A stretch of 64,000 nucleotides of DNA from Jaapia argillacea MUCL 33604 (taxonomy: Eukaryota > Basidiomycota > Agaricomycetes > Jaapiales > Jaapiaceae). The notes below the pieces were generated by a model. It saw nothing but the letters and a program-made list of their open reading frames with translations, was not told the DNA's origin and made no database searches. This document shows positions 1 through 10,997 of this stretch, one piece after another; the first letter of the stretch is position 1; each line of letters starts with the position of its first letter. The stretch is from contig KL197716.1 in NCBI GenBank assembly GCA_000697665.1, positions 487,880 to 551,879 of the forward strand, given 5' to 3'. The translations under genes were made by a program, and so were the position numbers.

Positions 1-697
1 CTCGGGTGCTGGAGCAGTCATTAATTTCCTTTGCCTCAGGTCCTATCGTTGTTTACACACTGGGAGGCATTTATCAGTCAACCTTTCCCCTTTCCGTGAC
101 TCAATTACGAGGAGCCGACATCCTTTTGGGACGTGACTGGTTTGATTCGTGTCAGTCGGGTCTCATACTTCATCGTAGTTCGTGTAGGTCGAACTGCCGT
201 TGTGGTATACTATTTGTTCTTCATATGTATTTGTTGTTTGTGCCATCGTCCAATGGCTGTTGTTTAAGAGCAAATCTGGTATGCATTCCCAGAATTTGCT
301 AAGTACCATCAAGACGTGTACGTGAAAACTGCTAAACACTGGTAGCGGGCCCTTGCCGCACATGCGGCCTTTCGCGTTATTTGTACTGGATGACCTCTTA
401 AACGTCCACTGATGTGGACACGATGTCAACTTTACAATAACCCACAAGCTGCTGCACGAGCCTGCATCGTGGCCGGTCATGTTCTCATCCATTGTTGTTA
501 TTCAATTGTCGTTGGCTTACAATGAATACCATCCATCATTGACTTTAGTTGACAGCGGGCAACGCCTCGTGCCTGCTGTTCTAGACTGACGTGCCCAGCC
601 AATCAAGAGCAAGGATATAATTTGGTTCTGTTTGGCCTTGGAGGTTTGGCGACAAAGGAATTGCTAAGGAAACAACAGAAAGGAAGCTTGAAATAAG
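1..697. other. intergenic, possible decayed retroelement fragment
   Basis: No intact gene is visible. On the plus strand at about 6-180 an open stretch reads '...LRGADILLGRDWFDSC...', which loosely resembles the 'DVILGxDWL' segment of retropepsin-type proteases in Ty3-like polyproteins; the frame then runs into unrelated sequence and stops at 302. A TATA-like 'gatataat' lies at about 614-621, a suitable distance before the BTB gene whose first ATG is at 698. The retroelement reading is weak and rests on a handful of residues. Confidence 0.25.
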
Positions 698-2527
698 ATG
701 CAAGGGCGAACAAGGCGGTCGCACCTCTTATTCTCCAACCACCACCATCGGACGCATCTGTACATATTGTTCATCTATTCTCCTCATATGACTACCATGC
801 AATCCGCTCCCTTCACCTTCAAGTTGCCTGTGAATTACCCGAAAAGCATGGTTGGACCTCCTGCCACGGATCGTCCTTGGCAACCCGTGACCAGTCCCAA
901 TGGGATCCACACTGATTCGCACAACGTTTCCAACACAAACCAAAAGGTCGAGGGCGAGGCAACTGCACTGAGGGCAGAAGAGTGCTCAGACAGTCCAGAT
1001 GAAACTGCAGGCAGTCGTCTGGATGTTCCCTCCCTGCCTGGCCATGCCGACGCGTTACATAAAGATGGATCTCCACCTCCATTACCTGAAGAGTCGACCA
1101 CCTCGGCACCAGAGGCTCAACTGAATCTTTTGTCGCATGAGAGGGACGACATGTACTTCAACGACAGAAGTGTGTTTTTCCGCGTGGGTTTTCGCCCTCA
1201 ATCTCTATTGTCGTTGAATTATTGCTAAACTTGACCGACATAGGTTGAGAATAAGCTATTCAAAGTCCCCTCGTATTTCTTCGAACGAGACTCGACGTAT
1301 ATGAGGACTTTGCTGGCTGAGCACGGTCAATCTTCAGAATCCCATCCAATCGATCTCGAACAGATCACGGCTGTTGACCTTCGCCGTTTTCTTGGGATGC
1401 TCTACCCGATGTACGTGACCCTGTGTTATCCTTCGTTTCACACCTGATTTTCGAACCAGTCGATTTGACAAACATTCCGCCACTACCATGGAAGAATGGG
1501 TATCTATACTCGTTCTATCAACCACTTGGGGCTTTAAGTCGATTCGCACCGTCGCCATCCGAGAGTTGGTCCCGCTCACCTCGCCAGTCAAGAAGATTGC
1601 CTTGGGACGCAAGTACGACATCAACCATTGGCTCAAGGATGCTTACCATGCCGTTTGTGCTTGTCCAGAGGCATTATCTATGGAGGAGGCTGAACTCTTG
1701 GGTTTGCAAGAGTCCGTCAACATATCAAAGGTCCGACAAGACCTCAGAGTTGGAGCGACTTTAGTGGATGGACTGGTGAGGGACAGCTTCGTGGATTACT
1801 ATCTGTTGAAGAAGAGCGACTCGAAGATGCCTCCGGTCATCAAACCAGTGGTCAAGCCAAGTAACATTGCCACCGGTCCATCAGAGGACCCCAAGGCGGA
1901 CCCTTCTCCCGCTCAGGGCTTCTTGAGTTCTTGCCCACCGCTGCCTCCCTTTACCACTAGTAAAGGTACGTACTCCAGCGCCATAAGTAATCCATCATAT
2001 TCTCAATCGAATATTTCAGAGACGGCAAATGCTGCAACTAATGATCTTGCTTCCAATCCCGACCTTGCAGGCCCGTCAAGGACATCCAGCGGCACGACAT
2101 CAAGAACGTCGACATCGACACCTGGGGTTCATCCCTTCATAGCAGGGAAGACGGCACTCGATGCCGCCGGAGCTCTATTCTCAGCCCCATCTGCCCCCTC
2201 CAGCTTCTTCCCAGCACCACGTCAGTTGCTCCCCCAATCAGTCTTTTAAAATCGCTAACTGTTTTTTATGTCCAGCTACCCAGAGTGTTCCGCCAGTGAA
2301 GAATGGCTCAGGGTACCCGTTCAGTTGCTTTTCAGAAAAGAACCCTGCCAATCCTAGTATTACTTTACAGTACAACGTGATCTCTTGCCTACCCCACTAT
2401 CGTGGAACGTCATTCGAGGTCTGTTTCTCGCTTTCAGCAGATTATTGCGACTGATGGCTAGCTGTAGGAATTGCGCGTTCAAGATTATGCCCAGGGACGC
2501 AAGGCTGCGACAATTTTTAGGGCGTGA
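698..2527 (+). CDS. BTB/POZ protein 1 with NUP98-like C-terminal motif
   Basis: Six exons by hand-splicing: 698-1183, 1244-1410, 1460-1965, 2020-2220, 2276-2418, 2468-2527 (stop TGA), giving about 520 residues. The BTB fold straddles exons 1-3: 'FNDRSVFFR' then 'VENKLFKVPSYFFERDS', 'FRRFLGMLYP' and 'MEEWVSIL...WGFKSIRTVAIREL', followed by the helical 'SPVKKIALGRKYDINHWLKDAY' segment. The family is usually involved in protein-protein contacts and sometimes in cullin-3 adaptor function; the role here is unknown. The middle is Ser/Thr/Pro-rich. The last two exons encode 'ISCLPHYRGTSFE' and 'ELRVQDYAQGRK', which resemble the SITAM...EELRxxDY segment of NUP98-type nucleoporins. The start at 698 is the first ATG after the TATA-like site and has A at -3; 788 is a second candidate in frame. 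The intron 1966-2019 has a length divisible by three and could be retained. Confidence 0.8.
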
Positions 2528-3261
2528 ATGGACGACCGTGAAGATTTAAGTATATATGGGACTCTGTATCTGACACTTTTTTTATTTGGTTCTGCTGTCC
2601 ATGCCATCTGCTAAGTATCCTCTCGTGCTACTATTATTGTAGAAACTCGCTCATACCACTTGTAATTGACGCGCCCGATATTCACCATCGTTTGGGGACG
2701 GAGACCCGTCTGATGATGCCTTGCGTATATGTTGGTTATGAACGGATGCTAGTGTGCGAACGCCGAGTCACCGAGAGTCTGAGCTTTGAACCAGACGTTC
2801 AAGACCGCCAAAATGTAAGTCCCCGTTGGTCCGTGCCCGATATCACCCGATGCCACTGTAACATATACATACATATACAGCTCAAAGGCTCATACTCAAC
2901 CCTGTTTCCACCATCCACGACAATGGGCACCTAGCTGAAGTTTCTAGTGGTGACCAATCCGCCTCTCAAAGTACTTTCTCGTCACGAATCATGTACAACT
3001 GCCTGCTCCAGGTGCTTTTCGATGAACGGAGAGTTGATCTTCCATTTTCTCACTGACCACCTTATCCGGTGAGTCAGCTTTTACTTGAGTTTCGGCATTC
3101 CGAAGCTGCTAACCACACTTCCCCGCGCAACGTGCAGATGGGCCACGAGGCTGGACATGGATGTGAAGGACCTATATGCGTCTGCTACTTGACATGCGTC
3201 CAGCCTTTATTTAGCTCTCGCCCACGGATTGTCCAAGTCGATCAGCTCTAAATTGCTCCTA
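2528..3261. other. intergenic with intron-like gene relic
   Basis: This stretch separates BTB genes 1 and 2. On the plus strand it carries consensus-like splice pairs (donor 'gtaagtccc' near 2815, acceptor 'catatacag' near 2880; donor 'gtgagtcag' near 3070, acceptor 'cgtgcag' near 3137) and short open stretches such as 'WATRLDMDVKDLY' at about 3139-3178, soon followed by a stop. It may be the remains of a multi-exon gene, but no family could be recognised. The promoter of BTB gene 2 must lie in its last few hundred bases. Confidence 0.25.
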
Positions 3262-4998
3262 ATGGAAACCGCCATGTCCACCTCTCAGGGCGCGACGACT
3301 TCGGTGGGCTCATCCTCTGTTGGGGATGGTCTCTATCAAAGCGCGCATCAACATCTATCCGACGCCCGCCCGACTCATCAAAATCTTGATGGTGGAGGAA
3401 ACCTACAGATCGTGGGTGATGAGGATCAGACCTCAGACGATGATTTAAAGAGTCCAAACGAAGACTTGCAGTCTTACGTGGATCTTCACTTTGGCGACTA
3501 TAAGAGCCCTTCAGCGTCGTTCAACCCAGCCTCTGCTCGCATTGCACTCTTCCCGAGCGTTGACTCCGCGACGCCATCTGTTGTGCCGAATGCGTCTCCC
3601 AGTCATCGCCGAGTGAGAGAGTCCCCATCAAGACTGCCTTCACTTGCTCCAGACGCATCCCAGCCCGGCGGTTGCGCTTTGATGTCAGGGCCTTCTATTT
3701 CCTATGAGAAAGACGAACAGTTTTATTTTAGCGACAGAAATGTCTTTTTCCTCGTGAGACCCCTGCGTGTTCAGCACGCGAGCGAGAAACTGACTCTACA
3801 ACTCTGACATAGGTCGACCGTCGACTTTTCAAGGTTCACTCGTTTTTCTTCGAACGCAACTCGGCCTATTTCAGGACGCTACTGAGTGAGAATCGGCAAT
3901 CTTCCGATTCCAACCCAATCCTCCTCGATGACGTCGCCGCAGTCGACTTTCAGCGGTTTCTTCGAATGTTGTACCCCACGTGAGTGATATCCTCCTCTAT
4001 TCTACTCTTCTGCCCTCAAATTCAAGCAGTCAATTTGACAAACATTCCGCCATCACCAAGGAAGAATGGGTATCTGTGCTCCTTCTAGCAACTGCTTGGG
4101 ACTTTACCTCCATCCGCACCGTAGCCATCCGAGAACTAGTCTCTTGTACTTCACCAATCGACAAAATCGTCTTGGGACGCAAGTACGACATCTCCTACTG
4201 GCTCAAGGACGCTTATATTGCGGTCTGCACGCGCCCCGAAGCTTTGACTGTAGAAGAGGCTGAGGATCTGGGGTTGAAGGAATCGATCAATATTTCCAAG
4301 GTGCGGCAGGATATTAGAGTAGGAGCAACTCTAGTGGGAGGACAGATGGTCGGGGGCTTCGTGGGCCACCATTTGCTGAAGAGCCCAGGCTCGGAGACGG
4401 CACCAGTAATCAACTCAGCATCGCGTTTCGAGCCTTCTCTCGTTGGCCCGCCGTCCAGAAACAGTGGTACGAGCTTGATTACGATTAGTCACCCACTAGT
4501 ATAACTCCGGTTTTTCAGGTTCAATTAATGCCATTAATAATGTTTTTACTACCTCGGCTACCGCTACATCAGCATCCCCGGCGGGTACTGGCTCGGTCGG
4601 CAGAGAGACATTTGGTTTCGCCGCCCCCGGGCCCGGGTTTGGACAACTAACCAACAAGCCGCCCGAACCGTGGAGCCTTTGCTCCGTGCCAAGTGGGTGA
4701 TTATGGTCTCTGATTTCCTTCAAGTTCCTCACGAATTTATCCTACTTCCAGATGGACAGAACTCACCCCCACTCCGGGACGGTACAAGCCTTCCATTGCG
4801 TTGCTTTTTGGAGACGGACGCCGAGAATCCCCGAAGAACGCTACTGTACCAGTCGATTAGTTGCATGCCTCACTATCGTGTGTCATCCGTGGAGGTCTGT
4901 TTGGTTCTTATCATCTACGTTCGCGTCAAATAACTAGTATCATTCAGGAGCTCCGCGTTCAAGACTATGCTCAAGGTCGTAAAACCGCCCCAACTTGA
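3262..4998 (+). CDS. BTB/POZ protein 2 with NUP98-like C-terminal motif
   Basis: Exons 3262-3753, 3813-3979, 4030-4466, 4519-4692, 4752-4894 and 4948-4998 sum to 487 residues and close in frame at TGA. It is a tandem paralogue of BTB gene 1: the same six-exon structure, the same 167-nt second exon ('VDRRLFKVHSFFFERNSAYF'), the same 143-nt fifth exon and the same C-terminus, 'LLYQSISCMPHYR' followed by 'ELRVQDYAQGRK'. The first exon (about 164 residues, Ser- and Asp-rich) and the linker (with 'GRETFGFAAPGPGFG', reminiscent of FG-type spacers) are the diverged parts. The start is the ATG at 3262; a further in-frame ATG 12 bases downstream has a purine at -3. The core is strongly supported; the exact N-terminus is not. 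Confidence 0.8.
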
Positions 4999-5302
4999 CA
5001 CTCGCTTGTACATTCCGTATCATTCCAACTTCTCGTCTTGTTTTCTGGGGTGAAGTTTCCGCAATGCGCATGGGTCCATGTTGTTCACCTCACCTTTGAT
5101 GCAACGAAGTAGAAACATTTCTGACATTCTGTCCGGTCTCGAGATCAGCCCCTGCGCCGGCTTTGGAATGCGCCTCGTCCCCTTCATTGAATCGACGGGG
5201 TCATATCTCAGGACAACGGATAACCCGGGTGCTTGATATAGCTGGCTCTCCCAGGTCCTGTTGTAATCATCTTAGCCTTGGACAACACCACTGTTCTACA
5301 AC
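4999..5302. other. intergenic spacer
   Basis: About 300 bases between BTB genes 2 and 3, presumably the 3' end of one and the promoter of the next. I see no convincing coding exon, repeat or RNA gene. Confidence 0.5.
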
Positions 5303-6611
5303 ATGAACCCTTCAGATGCAGATCTCCAGGCTCTGCTCAATTGCCCTGATGCCATCCACAAGCTCATAGCGGAGGCAAATCGTCGGGTTTCACCTCAGTC
5401 AGGGCAAGGTGTGGTCGGTCAAGATTCAAACCACCCATCTGAAACCGCTTCGAAGGCTCGTGATCCTGTGGTCCCATCCAAAGAGCAAGCCGACGAAATC
5501 GGCCGGTGGACGTCGGGGAGTTTGTCGAAGGTCCCCACCAGCGACTACTATAACTTCGAGGATGGGAATGTCCTTTTCCTAGTATGTCCACACCCCTCCG
5601 AGACCAGTCTTCATATTACTGATGGTCTCAACTAATAGGTCGAGAACACCCTCTTCAAAGTGCACGCCTTTTTCTTTCAGCGAGATTCGTCTCGCTTCAA
5701 GGACTTACCGTCTAAAGCGGTCTGCCCTTTAACTAACCCGATCCACTTGGATAATGTCACCAGCGTCGACTTTGAGAGATTCCTTGGAGTACTGTATCCA
5801 ACGTGAGCGCATTAGCCTTTCTGTTTCTCAACTTCTCGAACTGGTTGCCAGGTGTTTCGACGAACATAATGCCAAGACTGTGGAGGAATGGAGTTCGATT
5901 CTAACGCTCGCCACTCAATGGGGTTTCTCCTCAATCCGCACTCTCGCTATCAGAGAGCTCAGTGGCGCTGCCTCCCCGGTTGATAAGATCGCCCTCGCCC
6001 ACAAGTTTGATGTCCCAGAGTGGCTGAAGGACGCCTACGTAGATATATGCGGACGCAGTCACACCCTCGCCTTGGAAGAAGGTGAACGACTGGGCTTGCC
6101 AGAGGTGATAAAGATCTCGGAGGCCAGGGAGCTCATGAGATGCCGACTAGGGTCCGCAAGACGTCAGGACTTGGTGAGAATCGTCGGAAGGATCTTCTAC
6201 CCACAAGAGGAGAAGATTCCCGACCCTCCGACTCATCAAGACTTCAGCAGCTCCGAGCCCACCGAAGGGGTAGAGGGTGATACCTATTTGGGTTTCATAG
6301 CGGAGGGCGGCAAGCCAGAAGAGAATGTGCCTTTGAATGGCGGTCAAGACGGACAAGACTCCTCTGACCAGAAGGAACTGGTGGGAGGGCACTACGAGCC
6401 CACCAAGGGGGTAGAGGGAGATACCCATATGGGTTTCATAGTGGAGGGCAGCAAGTCGGAAGAGCAAGTGCCTATGAACGGCTGTCGACATGGACAAGAC
6501 TCCTCTGACCAGGGGAAACTGGGTGGGGATCCTGCGATGGGCCTCAGTAAGGCCGCCCGTAAGAGACACGACAAGTTGAAGAGACTAGCTGCTGAAAGAA
6601 AATTGTTGTAG
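5303..6611 (+). CDS. BTB/POZ protein 3 with tandem C-terminal repeat
   Basis: Exons 5303-5581, 5639-5802 and 5852-6611 give 400 residues. The BTB core is complete: 'VENTLFKVHAFFFQRDSSRF', 'DFERFLGVLYPT', then 'EEWSSILTLATQWGFSSIRT' and 'ASPVDKIALAHKFDVPEWLK'. The second exon is one codon shorter than in BTB genes 1 and 2. Instead of their NUP98-like tail, the C-terminus holds two 47-residue tandem repeats (6258-6398 and 6399-6539), each with 'GVEGDT', 'GFI' and 'GQDSSDQ', followed by a basic end 'KAARKRHDKLKRLAAERKL' that could act as a nuclear localisation or nucleic-acid-binding tail. The start ATG at 5303 begins a short N-terminus (93 residues before the first intron). Confidence 0.8.
6258..6539 (+). 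repeat. 141-bp in-frame tandem duplication
   Basis: Two direct copies of 141 bp (47 codons), 6258-6398 and 6399-6539, lie inside exon 3 of BTB gene 3. They differ at scattered bases but keep the frame, so this is an internal duplication tolerated by the protein. Confidence 0.85.
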
Positions 6612-6848
6612 AACTAGTAGTCGGGGGATCTGCGGATGTATGCTATAATTGAGTTTGTAAGTCTACAATGAGCCCGAGTACGCCCATTGTCTCGTTTGTT
6701 CGCAGACTGTCGGGACGAAGTTGCGTCCTCCCTTGCACTGGCAGCGCAATACCACGGCAAGAGAATTTGAAGTAGCGATGAAGCCGAAGTCAATGATTAT
6801 AGATCTAGGTGAAGACGATATCGGACCAGACAACAAAACTTGAATACA

Positions 6849-8350
6849 TTACATGATAATACAAGAAGGTTTCTTCTTCAGCCCTGTTGGCTTCTCAGAC
6901 TTCCGCTTGATGTTCTGAAGTTGTCGCTCCCGTTCGGCATGTTCCAGCTGTCGTCGAGCGTATATCTCCTGCGCCTGTTGATCTTCTTCCGCTTGTAACT
7001 GCCTTGCCAGTGCCTGACTACAAATCCAAGCATCAGACAACGACACCTCGCGAAGAATATTGGGACAAGGAAATACTCACTCTTCAGGATCGACGGGCGG
7101 GTAATTCTGCGCTTCGATCGCAGCCAACGCCGACTCCGCCGTGTGCCCAGCAAAGTCCCCACCAGCAGGGCTGGACTGAAGAAAATCGGAATCTACAAAC
7201 GTCGATGCACTTCCTTCGACATCTTCTAATCGTTCCCAAACGACGGACGGTTCGTGTAGGAAGACGTGATCTGTTACGAGAGTATACAGTCGGGCGTCGT
7301 CTCCTGCGGATTTGTAGAGAACTGAAAGGTGGGATCCGCGGAACAGCGCGGTTAGGGAACCTGGGTCGAGGGCTTGGGCCAGATGGAAGAGACCTTGGTA
7401 TGTTAATTGGGATTGAGTGCCGTCCAAGAAGTTGCGAATGACCATAGCTGTCATTTGCATGCAATCAGGACCAAGCTCTACCCCATCCCAACGCACATGA
7501 AGAGTGAAGAGCAGAACGTACCGTCTTGGACTTTGCCCATATCCTCTTCCGTCAACACACGAGTAGGACTACTCGGACTGCTTGCCCCAGCTCCCCACGT
7601 CGTTTCCTCGTCACTCATTACAAGCTGGCCTTTGGAAAGGTGATCGGCTTCTACTAAGAGATTCACAGATGTGTCGTAGTCCTCCGTTTTGGAAAGGACT
7701 TTGTATTCCAGACTATCTGGATCAACTAGCCATCCATGGACGAGTTTGATCCCCGCTTGCTCGAAGAGTTTGAGTTCGCCACCTGAGCCTGCTGGTCGGA
7801 AGGATGTGGCTCCGGTGAATAAGGGGTTCAGGTCCATACCCTCTATGGACCACGATTGTTAGTTACGACGCGTCTGTTTGGACGACACGACACAGGAAGG
7901 ATGCACGTACTGGTGGTCTTGGGCATATAAGTCAGAGCCGCCGATATATCAACGTCTGAACAGTTCTTCAACAGATAATCCGCCACCAATTGCGACAGCA
8001 GTTCATAAGACACGGTCGTTCGATCCAAAGGCAAGATTTGGATATCTCCTCGTAAGATCAGGATATTGCCTTCCCAAAGCCCAATTGAACGCGTATCAGA
8101 TCCTTCGAGTCCACAACTAGAAAGTGAAGGAGTTCATACATATTGCGATGAACGAACATGGGCTGCCAAATGACTATCCAGGTGAGTTGGTGATGGATGA
8201 GCGTGGAAGAAATGAGAAGTGGTCGACTAACCCATTGAAATTCTGGGTAATTATCCTTCGTGGTGTTCGGGCATCTCCTTGACCGTAGTGAATCTCCTTC
8301 AGATACCAGACATCTTCTCTGGAGGAGCGTGTTACTTGTTTCTGAGACAT
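6849..8350 (-). CDS. MINDY-family deubiquitinase
   Basis: Six exons (8232-8350, 8140-8162, 7911-8069, 7522-7842, 7081-7447, 6849-7017) give 385 residues. MINDY enzymes are cysteine proteases that trim K48-linked polyubiquitin. The catalytic Cys42 sits in 'QNFNGPCSFIAICNILILRG', built across two introns and a 23-nt exon; the catalytic His136 is in 'LVHGWLVDP'. Further family blocks are 'LTYQGLFHLAQ', 'LYTLVTDHVFLHEPSVVWE' and 'FVDSDFLQS'. A motif-interacting-with-ubiquitin helix ('DQALARQLQAEED') follows at about residue 330, then a charged helix and a terminal CIIM, which fits a prenylation (CaaX) box and suggests membrane attachment. The start at 8350 opens directly onto the family's N-terminal 'WYLKEIHYG' block. 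It diverges from the DUF4246 gene across a 257-bp promoter region. Confidence 0.9.
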
Positions 8351-8607
8351 GGGTAATTGGCGGGCAGTTGGGTATGAATGGGTTCAGAGGGGGATTCGGA
8401 GGTAGTACGGCGGGTCGTACCCAACTTAGATCACTTCTTGTACTCGACGCTTGCACTGGTTCCCGCAGCGGCCAACCACGACGGGTAACAACGCCGGACT
8501 GTTCTATGAAATCGTCCGAGCCGAATCTACTTATGAGTCCTTGAACGAGGTCCACCATGCTCTTTCCTTCATCCTGACCACTCGATACCGCGACGAAATC
8601 TGTCAGA
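8351..8607. promoter_or_regulatory. shared divergent promoter region
   Basis: These 257 bases lie between the divergently oriented start codons of the MINDY deubiquitinase (minus) and the DUF4246 gene (plus) and must hold both promoters. No clear TATA box or operator was recognised; the assignment is positional. Confidence 0.5.
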
Positions 8608-10357
8608 ATGTTTCCCTCGCCTTTCACTTATAGCAATAACAACACCCCTCTGACATTGATCGAACTCCGCATGCGAACCCTCTCTGGTCAAATTCGCGAC
8701 AAACCACAATGGTGGGAGAAGGTCCACGACACCACGATCACGTCCAAGTGGAGGAGTGAAGCCATCGCCCAGGACGCGATACTGGTGGATGAGTTGTGGG
8801 GGGGTGAAAAGGCGAAGGATGACGGATCGGGTGAAAAACGCTGGCCCAAGGATAAGATTAATGACGCGCAGTTGGATTGCATCTTTGAGGAACTGAAGTG
8901 GTTTGCAACCCAGAGGGACGAGCAAACCGGCATCCAGGTGACGAACTTCGACCAATAACCTACCAGAGACAACCAGCTAACGCGAAATCATCCAGGAAAC
9001 CATGATTCCAAAAGTGTATCATTCCACGGCACTCATTCCGTCGTACCTGAAATCCGCCTTGATTAAGGCTGCTTCGAACCTGGAAAGTGTCGATCCACAG
9101 GAGCAAGATTGGCATCCTGGCTCCAATGGCCAAGTTCTCGACCTCGTACATCCCTCATTGTACTGTCTTCGCATCGACGACTCCCTGATCCTAAAAACCC
9201 TCGAAGACGGTTCCAAGACAACCTACGTCTCTTCACTGGAGAACTACGAAGCTCTTCGTCCGGACCTCGACACAAACACATTTGCCGCCTCGCAGCAGCA
9301 TCAATGGTTGCCAACTGACTTCAAGGTCTCCGCAGATGGCCAAGTGGAGCCACTAGGTTATATCAATAACCTTCATACGATCGATCAGAAACCACTTTAC
9401 GAGATCATCCCGTCCGTCCTCCAAAGATTCATCCCCTTGTTCGAGAGGGTATTATCAGATTCTGCCGGTCCTGATCGACCTCTTGCCGTTGACCCCGACA
9501 CGAGTACTTGGTATGACCACATAACCGTGGAGCAGCCTGACTATGAGGAACTTGGCTACGAGAGGTGGAATAAAGCCTATGTCGAATGGAATGCAGAGCA
9601 TTATTGGCCTTACATCCCCGATCCATATCCCTTCTCTCCACCTCTCCCCGACGAAAGAATAGCATTCGAACTCAAAGGCCAAACCGTACAAGTAATTGTC
9701 AAAATGGCGAACATCGTGCTCACGCCCGACAAGCCAAAGTACCCCGGTGGGTCATGGCATGTCGAGGGCATGGAGAATGAGAGGATAGTAGCGACGGGGA
9801 TATATTATTATACCTCCACGAATATATCCGAGTCGAAACTTGGGTTTCGCACTGCTATCGGCGATGGCACCTCAGATTGCATGCTTCCTTACCAGCAAAG
9901 CGATAGCAAAGGTTACACGGTTGCTTTCGGGATCACTCGAGATGGCGCGCTGAACCAAAAGCTTGGTTCCGTCATTGCGAAGGAGGACAAGTGCTTAGCC
10001 TTCCCCAACATTTATCAGCATCGTGTCGCTCCCTTCGAGTTGGTAGACGCCACAAAACCAGGGGTTCGAAAGATCCTTTGTTTCTTCCTGGTCGACCCGA
10101 CCACCAAGATCTTGTCGACTTCCGACGTACCTCCCCAACAACGGCGGTGGTATGAGGACGAATTGGCGAAGATTCCGGCGTTGTTGAATTTGCCTGTGGA
10201 ATTACAAGATATTATCAAGGATTACACATTGGCCGAAAAAATCACTCTGGAGCAAGCTCAAGAGGAGAGGGAGCTATTAATGGAGGAAAGGGCGGGTTTT
10301 CAAGTCGAACATAATGAGAAGGTCTTCGAGATGCAATTCAACATGTGCGAGCACTGA
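8608..10357 (+). CDS. DUF4246 family protein, possible 2OG-Fe(II) oxygenase
   Basis: Two exons (8608-8937, 8996-10357) give 563 residues. The N-terminal 'LIELRMRTLSGQIRDKPQWWEKVHD', 'ITSKWRSEAI' and 'DWHPGSNGQVLDLVHPSLYCL' blocks are typical of the fungal DUF4246 family, whose function I do not know to be established. The sequence shows His365-x-Glu367 ('WHVEGMENE'), His452 ('IYQHRVAPFE') and Arg468 ('GVRKILCFFLVDP'); the order and spacing match the HxD/E...H...R iron and 2-oxoglutarate site of dioxygenases, so an oxygenase role is a reasonable inference, not a proven one. The C-terminal 100 residues are helical and Glu-rich. The intron lies exactly between 'TGIQ' and 'ETMIPKVYHS'. Length agrees with the family. 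Confidence 0.9.
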
Positions 10358-10997
10358 GATCCTTTTCACATCGAGTCTTGTACATCCTATACTGAGATCA
10401 CTTCTTTATCTCCACCGCTGAATATGACTGGCGTCGACCATTGAACCAAGGGAAATTCTGGCCAGTTTCTCGAGCACGATGTAGGGCACGTTGGCGAGTG
10501 TGCCGTACAGCACTCGCGAGGCGTCGGAATCCAAGGGCAGCGACGCATTTGAATCCGATTTAGAGCAGGATAACGTGGAAAACAACAGAGCGGATGTGTT
10601 AAAAGTTGCCGATGGCCACTTCCTTCTTACCCTCATCTTCTTCATCAGCGACCTTCGGACCGAACTCGACCACTTTATATCTGGGTTTTCCTTCTCTTTC
10701 ATCTGTGGGGCTCAATGTTTCAGAACCCCACTCTCATTCTCTGTGCATCTCTAACGCAATCGTTGCCGTAAGTACCACAACTTGAGGCAGCGCAAAAGTA
10801 TCGTGGCGCACCCCCTGACCTTAGGAATGACGATGCTCCACTTCCCCACATTCTTTCCTCTTTCACACCTCCCATTAGCCGGTCCGTTTGTGAGGACAGC
10901 AACGAATATCGCAGTGACTTCGTTTCACCACGTTCTGGAATATAAGTAGAGGATGGAGCTCTTGGTTTCTGCATTGCCGAGCTATCCTGCTTTCGAG
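10358..10997. promoter_or_regulatory. DUF4246 3' region and GH3 promoter
   Basis: A TATA box 'tataagtag' at about 10941 lies roughly 57 bases before the GH3 start codon at 10998, which argues against the alternative ATG at 10953 since that would leave almost no leader. A 'TTAGCC' (reverse complement GGCTAA, the core recognised by XlnR-type xylanase regulators of ascomycetes) lies at about 10875-10880; whether basidiomycetes use it is unknown. Short opposite-strand open frames here show no family resemblance. Confidence 0.5.

Noticed and set aside
8058-8955. Long minus-strand open frames over the DUF4246 start and MINDY 5' region
   Set aside because: They read through MINDY introns in wrong frames. 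The spliced product with the catalytic Cys motif explains the region better.
10406-10974. Two minus-strand open frames upstream of the GH3 gene
   Set aside because: They overlap the TATA box and leader of the GH3 gene, have no family resemblance and cannot be joined by plausible splice sites.
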